Shown here one piece after another: positions 1 to 8,921 of a stretch of 64,000 nucleotides of DNA (position 1 is its first letter; every line of letters begins with the position of its first letter). The notes beneath the pieces are model-generated. The model was given only the letters and a program-made list of their open reading frames with translations, had not been told where the DNA came from and ran no database searches. The stretch comes from Cytobacillus sp. IB215665 (lineage in GTDB: Bacteria; Bacillota; Bacilli; Bacillales; SM2101), in assembly GCF_033963835.1 (NCBI RefSeq), contig NZ_JAXBME010000002.1, positions 372,001 to 436,000 on the forward strand. The letters are read 5' to 3'. The position numbers and the translations under genes are program-made.

Positions 1-69
1 CGATATGAAAAAATGGTGAAAAGTTTAGGATTTTTAGGTGGTTTATTACTAATAATTTTATTGCTGTAG
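1..69 (+). CDS. spoIIIAB: Stage III sporulation protein SpoIIIAB, C-terminal fragment
   Basis: An open frame enters from the left edge and stops with TAG at 67-69. It encodes 22 residues rich in Gly and Leu (KSLGFLGGLLLIILLL), a hydrophobic C-terminal membrane segment. Its place directly before spoIIIAC identifies it as the tail of SpoIIIAB, a mother-cell membrane protein of the SpoIIIA-SpoIIQ channel. The assignment rests mainly on gene order, because only the last segment is visible. The gene is cut by the window edge, not broken. Confidence 0.8.
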   Translation, partial: RYEKMVKSLGFLGGLLLIILLL

Positions 70-91
70 TGATTAGGAGGAGAAGTACATC

Positions 92-298
92 GTGGGCATA
101 GATGTGGATGTCATATTTAAAATCGCTGGCGTAGGTATAGTAGTTGCATTTCTCCATACAATTTTAAAACAAATGGGAAAAGAAGATTACGCTCATTGGG
201 TAACCTTATTAGGTTTTGTTTATATTTTGTTTATGGTAGCTTCAATAGTCGATGACTTATTTAAAAAAATTAAGTCAGTCTTTTTGTTTCAAGGGTAA
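92..298 (+). CDS. spoIIIAC: Stage III sporulation protein SpoIIIAC
   Basis: A 68-residue membrane protein starting with GTG behind a strong TTAGGAGGAG site. It has two hydrophobic helices (about residues 7-26 and 37-55) joined by a short charged loop (KQMGKEDYAHW), the form expected of SpoIIIAC. In Bacillus the protein belongs to the SpoIIIA complex in the mother-cell-derived outer forespore membrane, which keeps the engulfed forespore active. It is third in the spoIIIAA-AH operon. Its TAA stop (296-298) is in the same frame as the next gene, spoIIIAD, with only five codons between that stop and the proposed spoIIIAD start. Confidence 0.95.
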   Translation: MGIDVDVIFKIAGVGIVVAFLHTILKQMGKEDYAHWVTLLGFVYILFMVASIVDDLFKKIKSVFLFQG

Positions 299-313
299 GC
301 GAGGTGTTTAGTC

Positions 314-706
314 ATTGAGATTGTTCAAATTGTTGGTATTGGTTTGATTGCTACGTTCTTAGCGATGATAGTCAATGAACAAAAACCATCATTTGCATTT
401 TTACTCGTTGTGTTTGTTAGTTGTATTATTTTTCTTTTTCTAATAGATCAAATCTATGAAGTTATTCGAATGATAGAAAAAATAGCTGTGAATGCTAATG
501 TGAATATGGTATACATCGAAACGATCATGAAGATTATTGGAATTGCATATATAGCAGAATTTGGAGCTCAAATTACTAAAGATGCAGGTCAAGGAGCAAT
601 TGCTACTAAGATCGAATTAGCCGGCAAAATATTAATTTTAACGATGGCTATCCCTATTTTAACTGTCATCATTGAAACGATAATAAGATTAATCCCATCA
701 ATATGA
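314..706 (+). CDS. spoIIIAD: Stage III sporulation protein SpoIIIAD (apparent ATT start)
   Basis: About 130 residues with several membrane helices and the family stretch IAYIAEFGAQ followed by TKDAGQGAIA, a very conserved SpoIIIAD signature. Family members begin with a stretch like IVQIVGxGLIATF. Here that stretch is encoded from about 320 onward, but no ATG, GTG, TTG or CTG lies in frame between the upstream TAA (296) and a TTG at 344. An ATT at 314 sits 7 bases after GAGGTG (301-306) and would give the expected N-terminus (IEIVQIVGIG). The TTG at 344 lacks a Shine-Dalgarno and would cut the first helix. The identity is certain; the start is inferred. A sequencing error is the alternative. 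Confidence 0.9.
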   Translation: MEIVQIVGIGLIATFLAMIVNEQKPSFAFLLVVFVSCIIFLFLIDQIYEVIRMIEKIAVNANVNMVYIETIMKIIGIAYIAEFGAQITKDAGQGAIATKIELAGKILILTMAIPILTVIIETIIRLIPSI

Positions 707-786
707 AACATATGGATAGAGGGGAAGTTAAATACCTTGCACGCTAATGTTCTAAAAGAGTTCACTTTATGTAGGAGGTAAACAAA

Positions 787-1959
787 TTGAAGCAACTATG
801 TTTAATATTATGCGCTTCAGCTTTGTTTTTGTTTTTTTTCTTTCCGAATAATGTACAAGCATCTTCCCCTCAACAAGATTTTGTTGATCAACAGTTGGAG
901 GCACTTGGGATTGAAGAGATTAAACAGTTTTGGGATGAAATAGTGACGAAGTATGGTGGCTTTTTACCTGAAAGCCAAAAAGGCAGTTTTTTTGATTTTG
1001 TCCGTGGTGAGAAAGATTTCTCAATTCAACAGTGGTTAATGGGGTTAGTAAAATTTTTATTTTACGAACTTGCGGCAAATGGAAAACTATTAGGAACTTT
1101 ACTAATGTTAACAATTTTAAGTATGTTTTTGCAAACAGTTCAGAATGCTTTTGAACAGCAAACGGTTAGTAAAGTGGCTTATGCCCTCGTATATATGGTG
1201 CTAATCATCATTGCTTTAAACAGCTTTCATATTGTTATCCAATTTACGAAAGAGGCAATAGAAGTCATGACAAATTTCATGATTGCGTTAATTCCGCTTT
1301 TATTAGCGCTAATTGCTACTTCTGGGGGAATTATCTCAGCTGCTTTTTTTCATCCGATCATTCTTCTTTTGATGAACACAAGTGGTTTACTAATAAATTA
1401 TATTGTCCTACCTCTACTATTCTTATCTGCATTATTAAGTATCGTAAGTACACTAACTGACCATTATAAAGTAACGCAATTGGCACAATTATTAAAAAGC
1501 ATAAGCATTGGCTTGCTTGGTACTTTTTTAACTGTATTTCTAGGCGTTATTTCAGTCCAAGGATCATCCTCAGCGGTGACAGATGGAATAACAATTCGCA
1601 CTGCTAAATTTGTAACAAACAATTTTGTCCCTGTCATCGGTCGAATCTTCACTGAAACGACTGATACAGTCATAAGTGCATCTTTACTATTAAAAAATAC
1701 TGTCGGTATAGTTGGAGTAGCAATTTTGTTATTAATTGCGGTATTCCCAGCGCTGAAAATATTATCAATAGCAGTTATTTATAAATTGACTGCAGCTTTG
1801 ATACAACCTATTGGCGGTGGACCTGTTATAGATTGCTTAGACATTATTAGCAAAAGTATTATCTATATTTTCGCTGCTTTAGCTATCGTATCCCTTATGT
1901 TTTTTCTAAGTATTACAGTAATAATTGCAGTTGGAAATATGACCATGATGGTGAGGTAG
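787..1959 (+). CDS. spoIIIAE: Stage III sporulation protein SpoIIIAE
   Basis: A 390-residue protein starting at TTG, 7 bases after AGGAGGT. Residues 1-25 form a cleavable signal peptide (a run of Leu/Phe, then VQASS). A short soluble part follows, and from about residue 85 to the end there are six to eight membrane helices. This matches SpoIIIAE, the largest membrane subunit of the SpoIIIA complex, which acts with SpoIIIAH and SpoIIQ at the mother cell-forespore interface. It sits 80 bases after spoIIIAD in the operon. The length is close to the usual 390-400 residues. Confidence 0.95.
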   Translation: MKQLCLILCASALFLFFFFPNNVQASSPQQDFVDQQLEALGIEEIKQFWDEIVTKYGGFLPESQKGSFFDFVRGEKDFSIQQWLMGLVKFLFYELAANGKLLGTLLMLTILSMFLQTVQNAFEQQTVSKVAYALVYMVLIIIALNSFHIVIQFTKEAIEVMTNFMIALIPLLLALIATSGGIISAAFFHPIILLLMNTSGLLINYIVLPLLFLSALLSIVSTLTDHYKVTQLAQLLKSISIGLLGTFLTVFLGVISVQGSSSAVTDGITIRTAKFVTNNFVPVIGRIFTETTDTVISASLLLKNTVGIVGVAILLLIAVFPALKILSIAVIYKLTAALIQPIGGGPVIDCLDIISKSIIYIFAALAIVSLMFFLSITVIIAVGNMTMMVR

Positions 1960-1986
1960 TTTTTTATAGCTGATGAGGTGAATGAT

Positions 1987-2580
1987 GTGGAGTTTTTGCT
2001 TGAATGGATTACAAATGTCATCTTGTTTCTTCTTCTTGCAACAGTCATAGATTTATTAATTCCGGATACTAGCATACAAAAATATGTCAAAATGGTCACT
2101 GGTTTATTATTAATTACAATTATAATTACCCCACTTCTTCAACTTCTGTCAACAGACATCGACCAAATCTTTTCATCAATGAGTACAAAATCAGAGTTTC
2201 AAGAAGAAATGTTAGAAAATGAAATTGAAATGAAGAAAAAAGAAATACAAGCATCACATCGTGCATATATTTTAGAACAAACGGCTGTCCAAATGAAAGA
2301 AGATGTGGAAGAGGAGTTGATAGAAACGTATGGATACATGATTCAAGATATAGAAATCTTTCTTACTGAAGACACAGTAACCGGAGTCGAAGTGATGGTG
2401 ACAAAATATCATGAAGATGGAGTTACAGTTCCAGTTGTGAAATCAATTAGTATAAATACCTCCCAACCAATGAAGAAAAATAACAAGTCAGTAGCAGAAC
2501 AAGATATTTCTAAGCATTTATCAGACGCATGGGAAATTGATTCAGAACTCATAAATGTACAAATGGAAGGGGGGGAGTAG
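1987..2580 (+). CDS. spoIIIAF: Stage III sporulation protein SpoIIIAF
   Basis: A protein of 197 residues with two N-terminal membrane helices (about residues 8-25 and 37-53), then a soluble acidic domain rich in Glu and Lys, as in SpoIIIAF. Family proteins begin with a pattern like FLxEW at residues 3-7. That favours the GTG at 1987, six bases after GATGAGGTG, over the GTG at 1978, which would itself overlap the ribosome binding site. The soluble domain is known to adopt a ring-building fold in this family and is thought to assemble in the intermembrane space. It is tightly coupled to spoIIIAG, which starts seven bases after its stop. Confidence 0.93.
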   Translation: MEFLLEWITNVILFLLLATVIDLLIPDTSIQKYVKMVTGLLLITIIITPLLQLLSTDIDQIFSSMSTKSEFQEEMLENEIEMKKKEIQASHRAYILEQTAVQMKEDVEEELIETYGYMIQDIEIFLTEDTVTGVEVMVTKYHEDGVTVPVVKSISINTSQPMKKNNKSVAEQDISKHLSDAWEIDSELINVQMEGGE

Positions 2581-2587
2581 GTACCAA

Positions 2588-3241
2588 GTGGAGAAAAATA
2601 GAGGGTTTATACAATGGATACAAAACTTCCTTTCAAAAAATAATGGTAGCAATGATAAAACAAAATCTAAGTACATATACGTACTTATATTGTTAGTATT
2701 GGGTGTCGTTCTAATACTATTAAATAATGTGATGTTTCCTAGTGAAGAAGCTTCATATACGAATCCATCTTTGTTAACTGAAGAGCAAAAGGATACACCT
2801 GCTTTTGGTGCGAAAAATACGAAAGATGAATCAATGAGTGATTATGAGACCAACTATGAAAATCAATTAAAGGATCTATTAGAACAGGTAGAAGGTGTAG
2901 GAGATGTAGCAGTTAGTGTTAACTTAGACTCAACTGAAATAAATGTACTAGAGAAAAGCACTACAACATCGACCCAAACGACGAAAGAGACTGATAGAGA
3001 AGGTGGAAAAAGAGAAGTAGAAGATTGGTCTGTTGATGAACAAGCCATAATTATACGAGATGGAGACAAGGAGACACCTATTGTATTAACAACGAAAAAG
3101 CCTAAAGTTCGTGGGGTTCTAGTAGTTGCGAAGTTAAAAGATATGCAAGCTAAACAAAGGGTGAAGGATGCAGTTATAAAATTGTTAGATGTACCTAGTC
3201 ATAGAGTAGAAGTGTTGCCGAAAAAATCTGAGGGGGAATGA
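2588..3241 (+). CDS. spoIIIAG: Stage III sporulation protein SpoIIIAG
   Basis: About 217 residues: a basic cytoplasmic N-terminus, one membrane helix (about residues 33-51, LVLGVVLILL), then a soluble ring-building-motif domain with a conserved beta-rich stretch (EGVGDVAVSV and VRGVLVVAKL). SpoIIIAG is known to form a large ring resembling type III secretion rings and is a core part of the feeding-tube channel. I chose the GTG at 2588, preceded by a G-rich site at 2567-2577. A reading frame opening at 2555 would lie inside spoIIIAF. It overlaps neither neighbour and is followed four bases later by spoIIIAH. Confidence 0.93.
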   Translation: MEKNRGFIQWIQNFLSKNNGSNDKTKSKYIYVLILLVLGVVLILLNNVMFPSEEASYTNPSLLTEEQKDTPAFGAKNTKDESMSDYETNYENQLKDLLEQVEGVGDVAVSVNLDSTEINVLEKSTTTSTQTTKETDREGGKREVEDWSVDEQAIIIRDGDKETPIVLTTKKPKVRGVLVVAKLKDMQAKQRVKDAVIKLLDVPSHRVEVLPKKSEGE

Positions 3242-3245
3242 GTAG

Positions 3246-3818
3246 ATGCTTTTAAAAAAACAAACTGTATGGTTGTTAACGATGGTGGCTTTGGTTCTAA
3301 TATTATCTGTATATTATATTACTAGTGATGGTGGAACGAGAAATGATTTAGCCTTTATTAATCAAGAGATGGTTGAAGAAGAACAATCTGGAACTGTAGT
3401 AGAAATTAGTGAACAAGGTAGCATGAGCGGTATGGTAGAAGGATTGGAAGAGGATTCTCTTACTTTGTCTTCTGACGATTGGATTATAGCAAAACGCATG
3501 CAACTACAAGATATAAGAAGTAAAGAAATGGAGAAATTACAAGACATTGCAGCTTCAAAAACTGCCACGATTGATGAAATTAACGAGGCAGCAAGTAAAC
3601 TTGAGGAACTTGAAACATTAAGTGCAAAAGAAGATACATTAGAAGTGTTAATTGAGTCGATGGGCTATGTTGCTGCACTTGTTGAGACGAATGGAAATAA
3701 TGTGGAAGTAACTGTGCAGGCAGAAGCTTTATCTCCTAGCGAGGCTAATGCGATCATCAAGAAAGTGAATGAGGAATTTCAAGAAAGGAAAGATGTGTTA
3801 GTTAAGCACAATCCATAA
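3246..3818 (+). CDS. spoIIIAH: Stage III sporulation protein SpoIIIAH
   Basis: A 190-residue protein with a single N-terminal membrane anchor beginning LLKKQTVWLLTMVALVLIL and a C-terminal ring-building (YscJ/FliF-like) domain of about 100 residues. SpoIIIAH is the partner that binds SpoIIQ across the intermembrane space and zips the engulfing membrane to the forespore. The linker (residues 35-85) is acidic and somewhat shorter than in B. subtilis, where the protein is 218 residues. It is the last gene of the operon, and a good intrinsic terminator follows at 3890-3922. Confidence 0.95.
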   Translation: MLLKKQTVWLLTMVALVLILSVYYITSDGGTRNDLAFINQEMVEEEQSGTVVEISEQGSMSGMVEGLEEDSLTLSSDDWIIAKRMQLQDIRSKEMEKLQDIAASKTATIDEINEAASKLEELETLSAKEDTLEVLIESMGYVAALVETNGNNVEVTVQAEALSPSEANAIIKKVNEEFQERKDVLVKHNP

Positions 3819-3889
3819 AAAAACAACATAGGTAACTGATTGATAGTTTTTGTAAAGGTAATATAAATGTAAGGGAAAAAATATTTTTT

Positions 3890-3922
3890 AACCCAGCCGG
3901 CTTAAGTGCCAGCTGGGTTTTT
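3890..3922 (+). terminator. Rho-independent terminator of the spoIIIA operon
   Basis: AACCCAGC (3890-3897) pairs with GCTGGGTT (3912-3919), and a run of T follows. It lies 70 bases after the spoIIIAH stop and ends the sporulation operon before the accB promoter. Confidence 0.9.
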
Positions 3923-3989
3923 ACGTACTTTAAAGGTAGATCAAATGAAAATAGTGTAGAATAATTTTTATACGATTGTTGTTAAACTG

Positions 3990-4018
3990 TTGAATGAAAT
4001 AGGTGTCTATCGTATGAT
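3990..4018 (+). promoter_or_regulatory. Candidate sigma-A promoter of accB-accC-asp23
   Basis: TTGAAT (3990-3995), a 17-base spacer and TATGAT (4013-4018) match the vegetative consensus. Transcription would start near 4025, about 45 bases before accB. Inferred from sequence only. Confidence 0.65.
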
Positions 4019-4068
4019 GATGGTATGAGATACTAGAAACAAGTATAAGTTAAATAAGGAGTGCTCAT

Positions 4069-4587
4069 ATGTTGAAAATTCAAGAGATTCGAGAATTAAT
4101 TAAACTAGTTGACCAATCAAATATTGACGAATTTGTTTATGAGAATGAAGGTTCAAAAATTAAAATGAAAAAACAAGGAACCGTTACTAAACAAACCCTT
4201 AGTAACATTGCTGTTGAGGAAGTGCAAAAGCATCAACCTGTTGCACCAACAACAGAACTAAGTTCAAGTCCTGTGTCAGAAGTTCCCGCTGAAAGCAGTA
4301 ACGTGCGCGTGGAAGCAGAAAGAAAAGGTATCGAAGAACAGACGAATTTACATAAGATTACTTCACCAATGGTTGGAACTTTTTATGCTGCACCATCACC
4401 TGACAGTGACAAATACGTTTCAGTAGGTGATAGTGTGCAAAACAACACAGTAGTTTGTATTGTAGAGGCAATGAAGTTATTTAATGAAATTGAAGCAGAA
4501 GTAAAAGGGGAAATCGTAGACATTCTTGCAGAAGATGGCCAACTTGTAGAGTATGGTCAGCCCTTGTTCCTTGTGAAGCCTGTGTAA
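4069..4587 (+). CDS. accB: Biotin carboxyl carrier protein of acetyl-CoA carboxylase
   Basis: The 172-residue carrier protein holds biotin for acetyl-CoA carboxylase, which makes malonyl-CoA for fatty-acid synthesis. The C-terminal biotinyl domain (about residues 95-172) carries the EAMKLFNE motif, with the biotin-accepting Lys at about 136. Before it lie a Pro/Ala/Ser-rich flexible linker (residues 55-85) and an N-terminal AccB helix region. It is followed 55 bases later by accC. The carrier and AccC may also serve the propionyl-CoA carboxyltransferase encoded near 52.3 kb, but that is only an inference. Confidence 0.96.
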   Translation: MLKIQEIRELIKLVDQSNIDEFVYENEGSKIKMKKQGTVTKQTLSNIAVEEVQKHQPVAPTTELSSSPVSEVPAESSNVRVEAERKGIEEQTNLHKITSPMVGTFYAAPSPDSDKYVSVGDSVQNNTVVCIVEAMKLFNEIEAEVKGEIVDILAEDGQLVEYGQPLFLVKPV

Positions 4588-4642
4588 GTAAGTTTTCAAT
4601 AAGAGAACAAAGAGGATGGAGTAGAACAGGAGAGAATGACGA

Positions 4643-5998
4643 ATGATAAAAAAATTATTAATTGCAAACAGGGGTGAAATTGCTGTACGCATCATTCGAG
4701 CATGTACAGAATTGGGAATAGAAACTGTTGCAGTATTTTCTGAGGCTGACCGTGACGCATTACATGTACAAATGGCAGACGAGGCTTATTGTATTGGACC
4801 TACCGCGTCAAAAGATAGCTATTTAAATTTTACAAATATTATTAGTGTAGCAACACTTACAGGTAGTGATGCTATTCATCCTGGGTACGGGTTTTTAGCT
4901 GAGAATGCAGATTTCGCAGATCTATGCAGGGAATGTAATATTACATTTGTTGGTCCAAGTCCAGAAGCAATCACGAAAATGGGTACTAAGGATGTAGCTA
5001 GAGAGACTATGAAGACAGCTAATGTTCCAATTGTACCTGGATCGCAAGGGATAATTAATAGTACAGATGAAGCAGTACTATTAGCTAACGACATTGGATA
5101 TCCTGTTATTATCAAAGCGACAGCTGGTGGTGGAGGAAAAGGCATTCGTGTCGCAGCAGACGAACAAGAATTAATAAATGGCATCAACATTACTCAACAA
5201 GAGGCAGCTACTGCGTTTGGGAATCCTGGAGTTTATATTGAAAAATATGTTCAAGATTTTCGTCATGTAGAGATTCAAGTATTAGCTGATAACTTTGGAA
5301 ATGTTATTCATTTAGGTGAACGTGATTGTTCGATTCAACGTCGTCTTCAGAAGCTTGTTGAGGAAACACCGTCACCTGCACTAAATGAAGAAATTCGAGA
5401 ACGAATGGGAAATGCAGCAGTTAAAGCGGCTGCAGCTGTAAACTATTCAGGAGCAGGAACGGTAGAGTTTATTTTTGACTATAACGAAAACGCGTTCTAC
5501 TTCATGGAAATGAATACGAGGATACAAGTTGAGCATCCAGTTACAGAGATGGTAACAGGAGTTGATTTAATAAAAGAACAAATTCGTGTAGCTTCTGGAG
5601 AAAAGCTTGCATACACCCAAGAAGACATTACGTATACTGGATGGGCAATTGAATGTAGGATAAATGCAGAAAACCCTGAGAAAAACTTTATGCCTTCACC
5701 TGGAAGAATTAATATGTACTTGCCGCCTGGAGGCTACGGGGTTCGTGTAGACTCGGCAGCATATCCTGGGTATATGATTCCACCATATTATGATTCAATG
5801 ATAGCAAAATTAATTACCTATGGAAAAACTAGAGATGAAGCAATTGATAGAATGAAAAGGGCATTAAAGGAATTTGTAATCGAAGGAATTCATACAACTA
5901 TACCTTTTCATATGAATTTGTTAGAACATGAAAAATTTGTAGAAGGAAATTTTAATACTAAATTTCTTGAATTATATGATGTAATGGGCAATAAATAA
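4643..5998 (+). CDS. accC: Acetyl-CoA carboxylase, biotin carboxylase subunit
   Basis: A 451-residue biotin carboxylase that uses ATP and bicarbonate to carboxylate the biotin on AccB. It shows the N-terminal Rossmann-like start ([14 protein letters not shown]), the ATP-grasp glycine loop ([13 protein letters not shown], about residues 157-169), the [14 protein letters not shown] catalytic stretch (about residues 288-301) and the C-terminal biotin-carboxylase domain. The length matches the family. The ribosome binding site AGGAGAG lies just before ATG 4643. It is the middle gene of accB-accC-asp23. Confidence 0.97.
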   Translation: MIKKLLIANRGEIAVRIIRACTELGIETVAVFSEADRDALHVQMADEAYCIGPTASKDSYLNFTNIISVATLTGSDAIHPGYGFLAENADFADLCRECNITFVGPSPEAITKMGTKDVARETMKTANVPIVPGSQGIINSTDEAVLLANDIGYPVIIKATAGGGGKGIRVAADEQELINGINITQQEAATAFGNPGVYIEKYVQDFRHVEIQVLADNFGNVIHLGERDCSIQRRLQKLVEETPSPALNEEIRERMGNAAVKAAAAVNYSGAGTVEFIFDYNENAFYFMEMNTRIQVEHPVTEMVTGVDLIKEQIRVASGEKLAYTQEDITYTGWAIECRINAENPEKNFMPSPGRINMYLPPGGYGVRVDSAAYPGYMIPPYYDSMIAKLITYGKTRDEAIDRMKRALKEFVIEGIHTTIPFHMNLLEHEKFVEGNFNTKFLELYDVMGNK

Positions 5999-6019
5999 AA
6001 ATATAGGAGGTGTATTAAA

Positions 6020-6421
6020 ATGGAAAGCAACTTATTAGAAATGAACCAAGGGAATAATAGTTTAGGGAAAATCGAAATTGCTCCTGAAGTAATTGAGGTT
6101 ATAGCCGGCATAGCTGCATCTGAGATTGAGGGTATTGCACAAATGCGAGGAAACTTTGCTTCTGGAGTAGTTGAGAGGCTAGGTATAAAAAATCATGGTA
6201 AAGGTGTTAAGGTTGAGCTCACTGAAGAGGGTGTTACGATAGACGTGTACTGTATGGTGAAATTTGGTGTTTCGATCCCGAGTATAGCTCATCAAGTACA
6301 AGACAACGTTCGTCAGACACTATTGAATATGACTGCTTTAGATGTTGATGAAGTTAACATTCACGTAGTAGGAGTTCAATTTGATAACCCTGCACAAGAG
6401 ACTGAAATAGAAGAACTATAA
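6020..6421 (+). CDS. yqhY: Asp23/Gls24 family envelope-stress protein (YqhY-like)
   Basis: The 133-residue protein is a complete Asp23 domain, with the family pattern IEIAPEVIEVIAGIAA near the start and a central VELTEEGVTIDVY strand. B. subtilis has the same accB-accC-yqhY arrangement, where loss of yqhY perturbs acetyl-CoA carboxylase activity. A role in tuning lipid-precursor supply is therefore plausible but not shown here. It starts at ATG 6020 behind TAGGAGGTG, and a long hairpin with a T-run follows its stop. Confidence 0.9.
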   Translation: MESNLLEMNQGNNSLGKIEIAPEVIEVIAGIAASEIEGIAQMRGNFASGVVERLGIKNHGKGVKVELTEEGVTIDVYCMVKFGVSIPSIAHQVQDNVRQTLLNMTALDVDEVNIHVVGVQFDNPAQETEIEEL

Positions 6422-6471
6422 TACAGCTACAAGCTAGTGTTATTATCGTTTGAAAATTAACTAATGACTAA

Positions 6472-6566
6472 AAAAGGGTCAAACCCGCTATCCACCTTTG
6501 TATAATGAGTGATTCTGAAGATATTATACAAGGTTTTGGGAGTAATGTGGTTTGATCCTTATTTTT
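6472..6566 (+). terminator. Long two-part hairpin ending in a T run, after asp23
   Basis: Outer arms AAAAGGGTCAAACC (6472-6485) and GGTTTGATCC plus T-rich tail (6549-6566) enclose inner arms ACCTTTGTATAAT (6494-6506) and ATTATACAAGGT (6523-6534). The T run fits a terminator for accB-accC-asp23. At about 95 bases it is much longer than the other terminators in this window. Confidence 0.6.
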
Positions 6567-6726
6567 GCGTTTTTTAATATATGTTAGAGTGTTATTGGCT
6601 TTAATTTCAAATTTTCGTATTTTTCACGGCTAGTACAAGGGCAACCTGTTGGGGTCATAAAACTCAAGAAGGTTAAAAAACAATCTTCCACTTGTCTTTT
6701 TTTTGATCGCCACCGCTCTTTTCTTG

Positions 6727-6780
6727 GTGTCTAGCTCCTGTATATGGCTTCAGCGCTTGTCAGGGGTGATCAATGCTCTT
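6727..6780 (+). repeat. Dispersed Bacillaceae-type intergenic repeat, copy 1
   Basis: The sequence runs GTGTCTAGCTCC, then CAGCGCTTGTCAGGGGTGAT and CAATGCTCTT. A related inverted copy lies at 53958-53993 (its reverse complement contains TAGCTCC, AGTGCTTGTCGGGG and CAAGGCGCTT). I recall similar GTCTAGCTCC-type repeats between genes in many Bacillaceae genomes. No coding role is seen. Confidence 0.6.
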
Positions 6781-6807
6781 CTACTTTGGGTGATTGTACT
6801 AAGGTGT

Positions 6808-6835
6808 TTGAATTGTGTTATGATCATGTTATGAT
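6808..6835 (+). promoter_or_regulatory. Candidate sigma-A promoter for the nusB-ispA operon
   Basis: TTGAAT (6808-6813), a 16-base spacer and TATGAT (6830-6835). The expected start near 6842 lies about 78 bases before nusB. The rest of the 498-base gap between asp23 and nusB holds the hairpin and the dispersed repeat listed separately; nothing else was recognised. Confidence 0.6.
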
Positions 6836-6919
6836 AAATCGACAATATAGTTACTATTTGAAAACTTTCATAAAATAATGGTACGTGTTGTAGTAAAGTT
6901 TATAAAGGAGAAGGAAGTT

Positions 6920-7315
6920 ATGAAACGTCGTACTGCTAGAAAAAAGGCACTACAAGCATTATTTCAAATTGACATAAGTGATATTGAATCAAAGGAAGCT
7001 ATTGACAATGTAATTGGTGAACAACATAGTGATCCTTTCCTAGAAGAAATAGTCTTAGGTGTAGCAAAGCACCAAGCTGAAATAGATGAACATATTCGTA
7101 AGAATTTAGAGAATTGGACGATAGAACGGGTAGCAAATGTTGACCGATCCATTTTACGCATTGCGGTGTTTGAAATGATGTATATAGATGAAATACCAAC
7201 AAACGTAAGCATTGATGAGGCAATTGAATTAGGCAAGCTTTTTGGCGATGAGCAATCTGGGAAATTTATAAATGGTGTGTTATCAAAAATAAGTAATTCG
7301 ATAAATAGAACATAA
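6920..7315 (+). CDS. nusB: Transcription antitermination factor NusB
   Basis: A 131-residue all-helical RNA-binding protein that, with NusE (S10), binds boxA RNA and supports antitermination of rRNA operons. It begins KRRTARKKALQALFQID and contains the family stretches NWTIERVANVDRSILRIA and IPTNVSIDEAIELGK. The ATG at 6920 follows AGGAGAAGGAAG. The 42 bases upstream are also open, but family proteins start here and have exactly this length. It is the first gene of nusB-xseA-xseB-ispA; folD, usually next in B. subtilis, is missing. Confidence 0.96.
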   Translation: MKRRTARKKALQALFQIDISDIESKEAIDNVIGEQHSDPFLEEIVLGVAKHQAEIDEHIRKNLENWTIERVANVDRSILRIAVFEMMYIDEIPTNVSIDEAIELGKLFGDEQSGKFINGVLSKISNSINRT

Positions 7316-7340
7316 CAATATTCCAAGGGGTTTATGTTAT

Positions 7341-8696
7341 ATGGGTGAAAAAAAATTTGTAACAGTAACTGCGTTGACAAAATATGTAAAGCGTAAGTTT
7401 GATGTTGACCCTCATTTACAAGATATATGGGTAAAAGGTGAAATTTCAAACTTCACCTTGCATAGCCGTGGACATATGTATTTCACCTTAAAAGATGAGG
7501 GAGCAAAAATTCAAGCAGTCATGTTTGCTAAGCAAAATCGTACGTTAAAATATAAACCTGAAAATGGCATGAAGGTATTACTTAGGGGAGAAATATCGGT
7601 TTATCAATCCAGTGGATCATATCAGATCTACGTTAAAGAAATGGAACCTGACGGCATAGGTAGCTTGTATATTGCATTTGAAGAACTAAAGAAAAGGCTT
7701 GATGAAGAAGGGTTATTTTTAACTAAACACAAAAAAAATATTCCTAAGTTTCCACGATACATCGGTGTTATAACATCCCCGACTGGAGCAGCAGTTAGAG
7801 ATATATTAACTACTATTAAAAGGCGTTATCCTATAGCAAATGTAGTAATATTACCTGCGCTTGTACAAGGTGAATATGCACCACAATCACTAGTTGAAAA
7901 AATAAAATACGCGAACCAACTAGCATATTTAGATGTATTAATCGTTGGTAGAGGCGGGGGCTCGATTGAAGAATTATGGGCGTTTAACGAGGAAAGCGTT
8001 GTAAGAGAAATCTTTGCTTCATCGATACCGGTCATCTCTGCTGTAGGTCATGAGACAGATTTTACAATCTCAGATTTGGTTGCAGATTTAAGAGCACCTA
8101 CTCCTACCGGAGCAGCTGAAATGGCAGTGCCTAAACTATCGGACGTTGCTGAACGGTTATCACAAAATAAAGTCCGTCTTATAAAGTTAATGAAACAAAG
8201 GCTAGTTAATGAAGCAGATCAATTAAATCATATGAAAAAATCATATGCATTTCGGTATCCCCAACAACTCTATGCCCAAAAAAACCAAGAGCTTGATCGC
8301 ATGCTAGAACAGCTTAAACGTACAGTTAGCCGATTAGTTAGCGTGAAACAAGACAGTACCGAGAATTTGCTGAAACGTTTAATGCAAAAGCATCCTAAAG
8401 AATTAATTCATAAAGCATTCGAGCAACATTCGATAACAACAAAAGCTCTCCAAAAAGAAATACAAAATGTTGTAAAGCAAAATCAACTCTTATTTACCTC
8501 GAATGTTTCTAAATTAGATGCTTTAAGTCCACTGAAAGTAATGGATAGAGGATTTAGCCTAGTTTATGATAATAATGATCTTATAGTAAAAAGTGTTGAA
8601 AGAGTAAAAGTGAATGATAGCCTAACAATACAAATGAAAGATGGTAAATTAGCTTGTGAAGTTTGCAGTGTAGAGGAGCGAATGATAGATGAATAA
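7341..8696 (+). CDS. xseA: Exodeoxyribonuclease VII large subunit
   Basis: The 451-residue catalytic subunit of exonuclease VII degrades single-stranded DNA in both directions together with XseB. An N-terminal OB-fold (about residues 7-105, [23 protein letters not shown]) precedes the catalytic domain with [14 protein letters not shown] (about 142-155) and [16 protein letters not shown] (about 198-213), then a long helical region. ATG 7341 comes 25 bases after nusB. It overlaps xseB by eight bases, so the two subunits are translationally coupled. Confidence 0.96.
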   Translation: MGEKKFVTVTALTKYVKRKFDVDPHLQDIWVKGEISNFTLHSRGHMYFTLKDEGAKIQAVMFAKQNRTLKYKPENGMKVLLRGEISVYQSSGSYQIYVKEMEPDGIGSLYIAFEELKKRLDEEGLFLTKHKKNIPKFPRYIGVITSPTGAAVRDILTTIKRRYPIANVVILPALVQGEYAPQSLVEKIKYANQLAYLDVLIVGRGGGSIEELWAFNEESVVREIFASSIPVISAVGHETDFTISDLVADLRAPTPTGAAEMAVPKLSDVAERLSQNKVRLIKLMKQRLVNEADQLNHMKKSYAFRYPQQLYAQKNQELDRMLEQLKRTVSRLVSVKQDSTENLLKRLMQKHPKELIHKAFEQHSITTKALQKEIQNVVKQNQLLFTSNVSKLDALSPLKVMDRGFSLVYDNNDLIVKSVERVKVNDSLTIQMKDGKLACEVCSVEERMIDE

Positions 8697-8916
8697 GGAG
8701 ATAACATTTGAGCAAGCGATGGAGCAGCTTGAAAAGATTGTTGAGAAACTTGAAGAAGGAGATGTTCCTCTCGAGGAGGCAATTGATTTCTTTAAAGAAG
8801 GTATGAAACTCTCATCATTTTGTCATGAGAAATTACAAAATGTAGAAAAACAAATGGATCAAATACTTCGTGAAGACGGTGAGCTTGAACCTTTCACTAT
8901 TCGAGAGGATGAGTGA
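8689..8916 (+). CDS. xseB: Exodeoxyribonuclease VII small subunit
   Basis: A 75-residue helical protein with the family pattern [26 protein letters not shown], typical of XseB, which binds the helical arm of XseA. It starts inside the end of xseA (8-base overlap) behind GAGGAGCGAATG and ends just before ispA. The length is normal (about 75-80 residues). Confidence 0.95.
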   Translation: MNKEITFEQAMEQLEKIVEKLEEGDVPLEEAIDFFKEGMKLSSFCHEKLQNVEKQMDQILREDGELEPFTIREDE

Positions 8917-8921
8917 CATAC

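Noticed and set aside
1978-1986. GTG 1978 as spoIIIAF start
   Set aside because: It lies within the GATGAGGTG site, and the family start matches GTG 1987.
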